Assembly: GCF_016598615.1 (NCBI RefSeq)
Contig: NZ_CP066831.1
Coordinates: 7,936,001-8,000,000 of the forward strand
Direction of reading: 5' to 3'
Length of the DNA: 64,000 nt
Origin: Streptomyces liliifuscus
GTDB lineage: Bacteria > Actinomycetota > Actinomycetes > Streptomycetales > Streptomycetaceae
The notes beneath the pieces were generated by a model. That model ran no database searches and was not told where the DNA came from. It worked only from the letters and a program-made list of their open reading frames with translations. The position numbers and the translations under genes are program-made. Below are positions 61,157 through 64,000 of this stretch, one piece after another; within the stretch, counting starts at the first letter, position 1; each line of letters begins with the position of its first letter.

Positions 61157-64000
61157 GTGGAGTTCGTAGGGCGAACGGACAGCCTCGCGCTCCTCGCGGC
61201 GACGCGCGAGCGCGCCCGCGCGGGACACCCTCAGCGCGTACTCGTCGAGGGTCCGGCCGGGATCGGGAAGACCGCCCTCATACGCCGCTTCCTGCGCGAC
61301 GACACACATGTGCTGTACGGGGCGGGGGAGGAGGCCGAGTCGGAACTGGCCTTCGGAGTACTGGAGCAACTGCTGGGCCGGGGCGGCAGTGGCACCGGGG
61401 ACGGGACCGGGACTGGCGGCGGGCGCTGGGCGGACGCGCACGCGGCCGGGGCGGCGCTGCTGGAGGCCCTGGACGAGGCACAGGGGGCGAGCGGTGGCTC
61501 GGGCTCCGACGGCGGGGCCGCGCGCGACGCCGACGCCCCGGGCTCCGACGATCGGGCAGTACGCGGCCCCGGCGCCCCGGGCTCCGACGATCGAGCCGCG
61601 CGCGGCTCCGGCGCCCCGGACACTTTCGTGCCCGCCACCTCCGCGCCCGATACCCCCGCCCGCGACACCCGCGACACCCGCGACACCCCCGACACTCCCG
61701 CCCCCGGCACACCCGACACCCCCGTCGCCCTCGTCCTCGACGACGCCCAATGGGCCGATCACCTCTCCCTCCAGGCCCTCGCCTTCGCCGTGCGGCGGTT
61801 GCGGGCCGATCGGGTGCTCGTTCTCGTCGTCGTGCGGGACGCCGAGGACACGCGGCTGACCGCGGGGCTGCGGAGGCTGTTCACGGCGGACGACGCCGTG
61901 CGGGTACGGCTCGACGGGCTCGGGCCCGCCGAACTGGCCGAACTCGGCGGCGGGCTGGGCGTACAGGGGCTCACCGCACAGGCCGCCGCACGGCTGCACG
62001 CGCACACCGCGGGCAACCCTCTCCACGTGAAGGCGCTCCTGGAACAGGAGGGAGCCGGGCTCCTGGAGGCGCTCGGGGAGCCCGATGTGACGCCGCCCGC
62101 CCCCAAGTCGTTCACGGCCCTCGTGCTGGCGAAGCTCGCCGCCTGCTCGACGGCCGCCGACGCCCTGGTCTGCGCGGCCGCGGTACTCGGCACACACTGC
62201 ACGGCGGCCGACGCCTGGGAGGTCGCGGGCGCGGACCTGCTCGACGAGGAGCGCGGGGCCGCCGACGTCCTCACCGCACTCGAAGAGGCCGTCCACACGG
62301 GCCTGTTGACCGAGACCCCGGGCGATCCGGTGATCCGCTTCCCGCACCCCCTCGTACACGCCGCCGTCTACCACCAGCTCGGCCCCTCCCGCCGCGCGGC
62401 CCTGCACCTGAGCGCCGCCCGCACCGTCCGGGACCAGGCACACCGACTGCGTCACCGGGCGCTCGCCGCGGCCGGTCCCGATCCGGAGCTCGCCGCCGAA
62501 CTCGCCGCCCTGGGACGCAGGTTCGCCGCCGAAGGCGCCTGGGCGATCGCGGCAGGACAACTGACGGCCGCCGCCCGGCTCTGCCCGGACCCGGCGGTGT
62601 ACGAGCAGTACACCCTCGAAGCCGTCGAGTGCGCCCTGCTCGCCGGAGACGTACCGGACATGGGCGAAGTCGCCCAGCGGATCGCGCAGTTCACCCCCGG
62701 CGGCTGGCGCAGCTATCTCCTGGGCAGGCTGAGCCTGTTCGACCTGGACCGCGCCGAGGCACTGCTCACGGACGCCTGGCACCGGTGCGACCCGGCGGCC
62801 GAACCCCTCCTCGGGGCACGTATCGCGGGCCAGTTCGCCGCCCTGCACGGCAGCATGTCGCACGGCGCCGAGATGGCCGAATGGGCCGACCTCGCGATCC
62901 GCCTCGCACCCGACGACACGGCCACCGACATGATCCGCGTCCTGCGCCTCAACGGCCTCGCCATGAGCGGCCGGGCCCCGCAGACGCTCGACGCTCTCGG
63001 CCCGCTGCCCGACCCGGCGCTCGCCACCCCCGCCCAGCTGGAGGAACTCCTCGGCCGCGGCACGCTGCGCGAGTGGACCGGCGACCTCACCGGCGCCGTA
63101 CGGGACCTGGGCGGTGTCTTCGGCGCCTGCCACGGGCGCGCCGCCTCCTTCCGGGTGGTCGCCGCGACCGCGCTCGCCTCCGCCGAGTACCGCGCGGGCC
63201 GCTGGGACGACGCGATCGTCCACACCGACCTCGCGCTGTCCCTGGCCGCCGACACCGACCAGCCGCACATCGCCCTGTACTGCCGGATGCTCGCCGCCCA
63301 GGTGCACGCGGTGCGCGGCGCGTTCGCCAAGGCACAGGCACACGCACGCGTGGCCCGCGTCTACGCGGCGGGCGGCCATGTGAACCCCGCCCTGTGGGCC
63401 GCGCTCGCCGAGGCCCACCTCGCCCGCGCCCAGGGCAGGCCCGAGGAGGTCCTCACGGCCCTGGGGCCCCTGCTCGCGCTCGCCCCGCGCGGCGACCTGG
63501 AGGAGCCCGGCACGGTCCCCTGGGCCGACCTGCTCGCCGAAGCCTGGGCCGCCCTCGGCGACGAGAAGCGCGCCGTCCAGGCCCTCGCCCCGTACGAGGT
63601 CCTCGCCACCCAGCGCGGCCACCACGGGGCGCTGCTCGTCGCCGCCCGGGCCCGCGGCACCCTGGAGGCCGCGCGCGGCGACACCGTGGCCGCCGAGCGC
63701 GCCTTCCGCTCCGGCCTCAAGCACGCCGCCCATGTCGAGGCACCCTTCGACCGCGCGCTGCTGCACCTCGCCTACGGCGGCTTCCTGCGCAGGGCGGGCC
63801 GCCGCACCCGCGCCGGCGAGCAGCTGCGCACCGCCCGCGACCTCCTCGTACGCCTCGACGCGCCGCCCGATCTCGGGCGCTGCGAACGGGAGTTGGCGGC
63901 CTGTGGACTCGGGCCCGTCGGGTCCGCGGCCGAGCGGGAGCCACGGACACGTGGAGCGGCACTGCTCACGCCCCAGGAGCTGGCCGTCGCCCGCCTCGTC
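61157..64000 (+). CDS. LuxR-family ATPase regulator (LAL type), 3' end cut by window edge
   Basis: 948 codons are visible without a stop. The AAA/STAND ATPase domain has Walker A GPAGIGKT (32-39) and Walker B VALVLDDAQWAD (190-201). Between them, residues about 111-189 are a low-complexity Asp/Pro/Thr/Gly/Ala-rich insertion. TPR-like helices follow (about 430-900). The visible part ends at LLTPQELAVARLV, the start of the LuxR HTH, so the gene continues past the window. GTG at 61157 has GGAGG 8 nt upstream; ATG at 61121 is an in-frame alternative. It could regulate the preceding catabolic genes, but LAL proteins often act elsewhere. Confidence 0.9.
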   Translation, partial: MEFVGRTDSLALLAATRERARAGHPQRVLVEGPAGIGKTALIRRFLRDDTHVLYGAGEEAESELAFGVLEQLLGRGGSGTGDGTGTGGGRWADAHAAGAALLEALDEAQGASGGSGSDGGAARDADAPGSDDRAVRGPGAPGSDDRAARGSGAPDTFVPATSAPDTPARDTRDTRDTPDTPAPGTPDTPVALVLDDAQWADHLSLQALAFAVRRLRADRVLVLVVVRDAEDTRLTAGLRRLFTADDAVRVRLDGLGPAELAELGGGLGVQGLTAQAAARLHAHTAGNPLHVKALLEQEGAGLLEALGEPDVTPPAPKSFTALVLAKLAACSTAADALVCAAAVLGTHCTAADAWEVAGADLLDEERGAADVLTALEEAVHTGLLTETPGDPVIRFPHPLVHAAVYHQLGPSRRAALHLSAARTVRDQAHRLRHRALAAAGPDPELAAELAALGRRFAAEGAWAIAAGQLTAAARLCPDPAVYEQYTLEAVECALLAGDVPDMGEVAQRIAQFTPGGWRSYLLGRLSLFDLDRAEALLTDAWHRCDPAAEPLLGARIAGQFAALHGSMSHGAEMAEWADLAIRLAPDDTATDMIRVLRLNGLAMSGRAPQTLDALGPLPDPALATPAQLEELLGRGTLREWTGDLTGAVRDLGGVFGACHGRAASFRVVAATALASAEYRAGRWDDAIVHTDLALSLAADTDQPHIALYCRMLAAQVHAVRGAFAKAQAHARVARVYAAGGHVNPALWAALAEAHLARAQGRPEEVLTALGPLLALAPRGDLEEPGTVPWADLLAEAWAALGDEKRAVQALAPYEVLATQRGHHGALLVAARARGTLEAARGDTVAAERAFRSGLKHAAHVEAPFDRALLHLAYGGFLRRAGRRTRAGEQLRTARDLLVRLDAPPDLGRCERELAACGLGPVGSAAEREPRTRGAALLTPQELAVARLV
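61487..61723 (+). repeat. Low-complexity coding repeat in the LAL regulator gene
   Basis: Two near copies of GGGCTCCGACGATCGRGCMG are followed by a run of CGACACCCG/CGACACCCC units encoding DTRDTRDTPDTP. It keeps the frame and separates Walker A from Walker B. Confidence 0.7.

Noticed and set aside
61067..63766. An 899-codon open frame antisense to the LuxR-family regulator
   Set aside because: The plus strand has Walker motifs, TPR-like helices and an LuxR HTH start; the antisense product is Gly/Arg/Ala-rich without motifs.

Overview
The window is a high-GC actinobacterial chromosome segment, almost certainly Streptomyces. The evidence is third-position G/C bias throughout, frequent GTG starts, 1- to 4-base start/stop overlaps, a PriA-type HisA, mycothiol-type DinB protein, TrpM, and small actinobacterial families such as HGxxPAAW, TIGR02234 and a bL37-like ribosomal protein. 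From memory, the gene order dnaE, his, trp, lgt, gltBD, chitosanase is that of the Streptomyces core chromosome (as in S. coelicolor). I see no tRNA or rRNA gene, no CRISPR array, no prophage and no insertion sequence.

Layout. 1-8.5 kb: dnaE (replicative polymerase), a small hydrophilic protein, a NYN-domain protein, an ABC exporter pair and a small membrane protein. 8.5-12.8 kb, minus strand: a row of a bL37-like ribosomal protein, a YbaK/prolyl-tRNA deacylase, a Lon-N-like protein, a helical-repeat protein and a membrane-anchored repeat protein. 13.0-18.8 kb: a tightly overlapping histidine operon, hisD-hisC-hisB-(54-aa membrane protein)-hisH-priA-ridA-hisF, preceded by a perfect palindrome. 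18.8-21.4 kb: an ArsR regulator with a perfect 18-bp inverted-repeat operator, its MFS exporter, and a TIGR03085 protein. 21.5-28.8 kb: hisI followed by a split tryptophan locus, trpE-TIGR02234-HGxxPAAW-DUF2752-trpC-trpM-trpB-trpA. trpF is absent, which fits the bifunctional PriA. 28.9-30.9 kb: a membrane-anchored DsbA-like protein and lgt. 31.0-38.0 kb, minus strand: a six-gene operon of four ADP-ribosylglycohydrolase-family paralogues, a CaiB/BaiF CoA-transferase and a CitE-like lyase. 38.3-45.5 kb: a VIT1/CCC1 transporter and gltBD (glutamate synthase). 45.7-48.7 kb: GH46 chitosanase, two hypothetical proteins and a VWA protein. 49.0-50.7 kb: an orphan QcrB-type cytochrome b. 50.7-61.0 kb: a catabolic cluster. 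61.2 kb to the end: a LuxR-family ATPase regulator cut by the window edge.

The most notable region is 50.7-61.0 kb. Two acyl-CoA dehydrogenases, three SDRs, a TetR regulator, a thiolase, a nitronate-monooxygenase-like protein, two CoA-transferase-like subunits and an enoyl-CoA hydratase have the content and nearly the order of the mycobacterial KstR2 regulon (echA20-ipdA-ipdB-ipdC / fadA6-kstR2-SDR-fadE30, flanked by two SDRs). Both divergent promoters carry near-identical sites close to the KstR2 consensus. The inference is a self-regulated pathway degrading steroid C/D-ring (HIP-like) propionates, although no fadD3-like CoA ligase is present in the window.

A second theme is a dispersed palindromic repeat (core CGCAGTTCCCCGCGCCCCTG) with about 13 copies between genes, including three copies read in frame inside one ADP-ribosylglycohydrolase gene. 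Two other palindromic elements are read in frame inside gltB and another ADP-ribosylglycohydrolase gene. Many genes also look leaderless, with a -10-like hexamer 6-8 nt before the start codon and no ribosome binding site.
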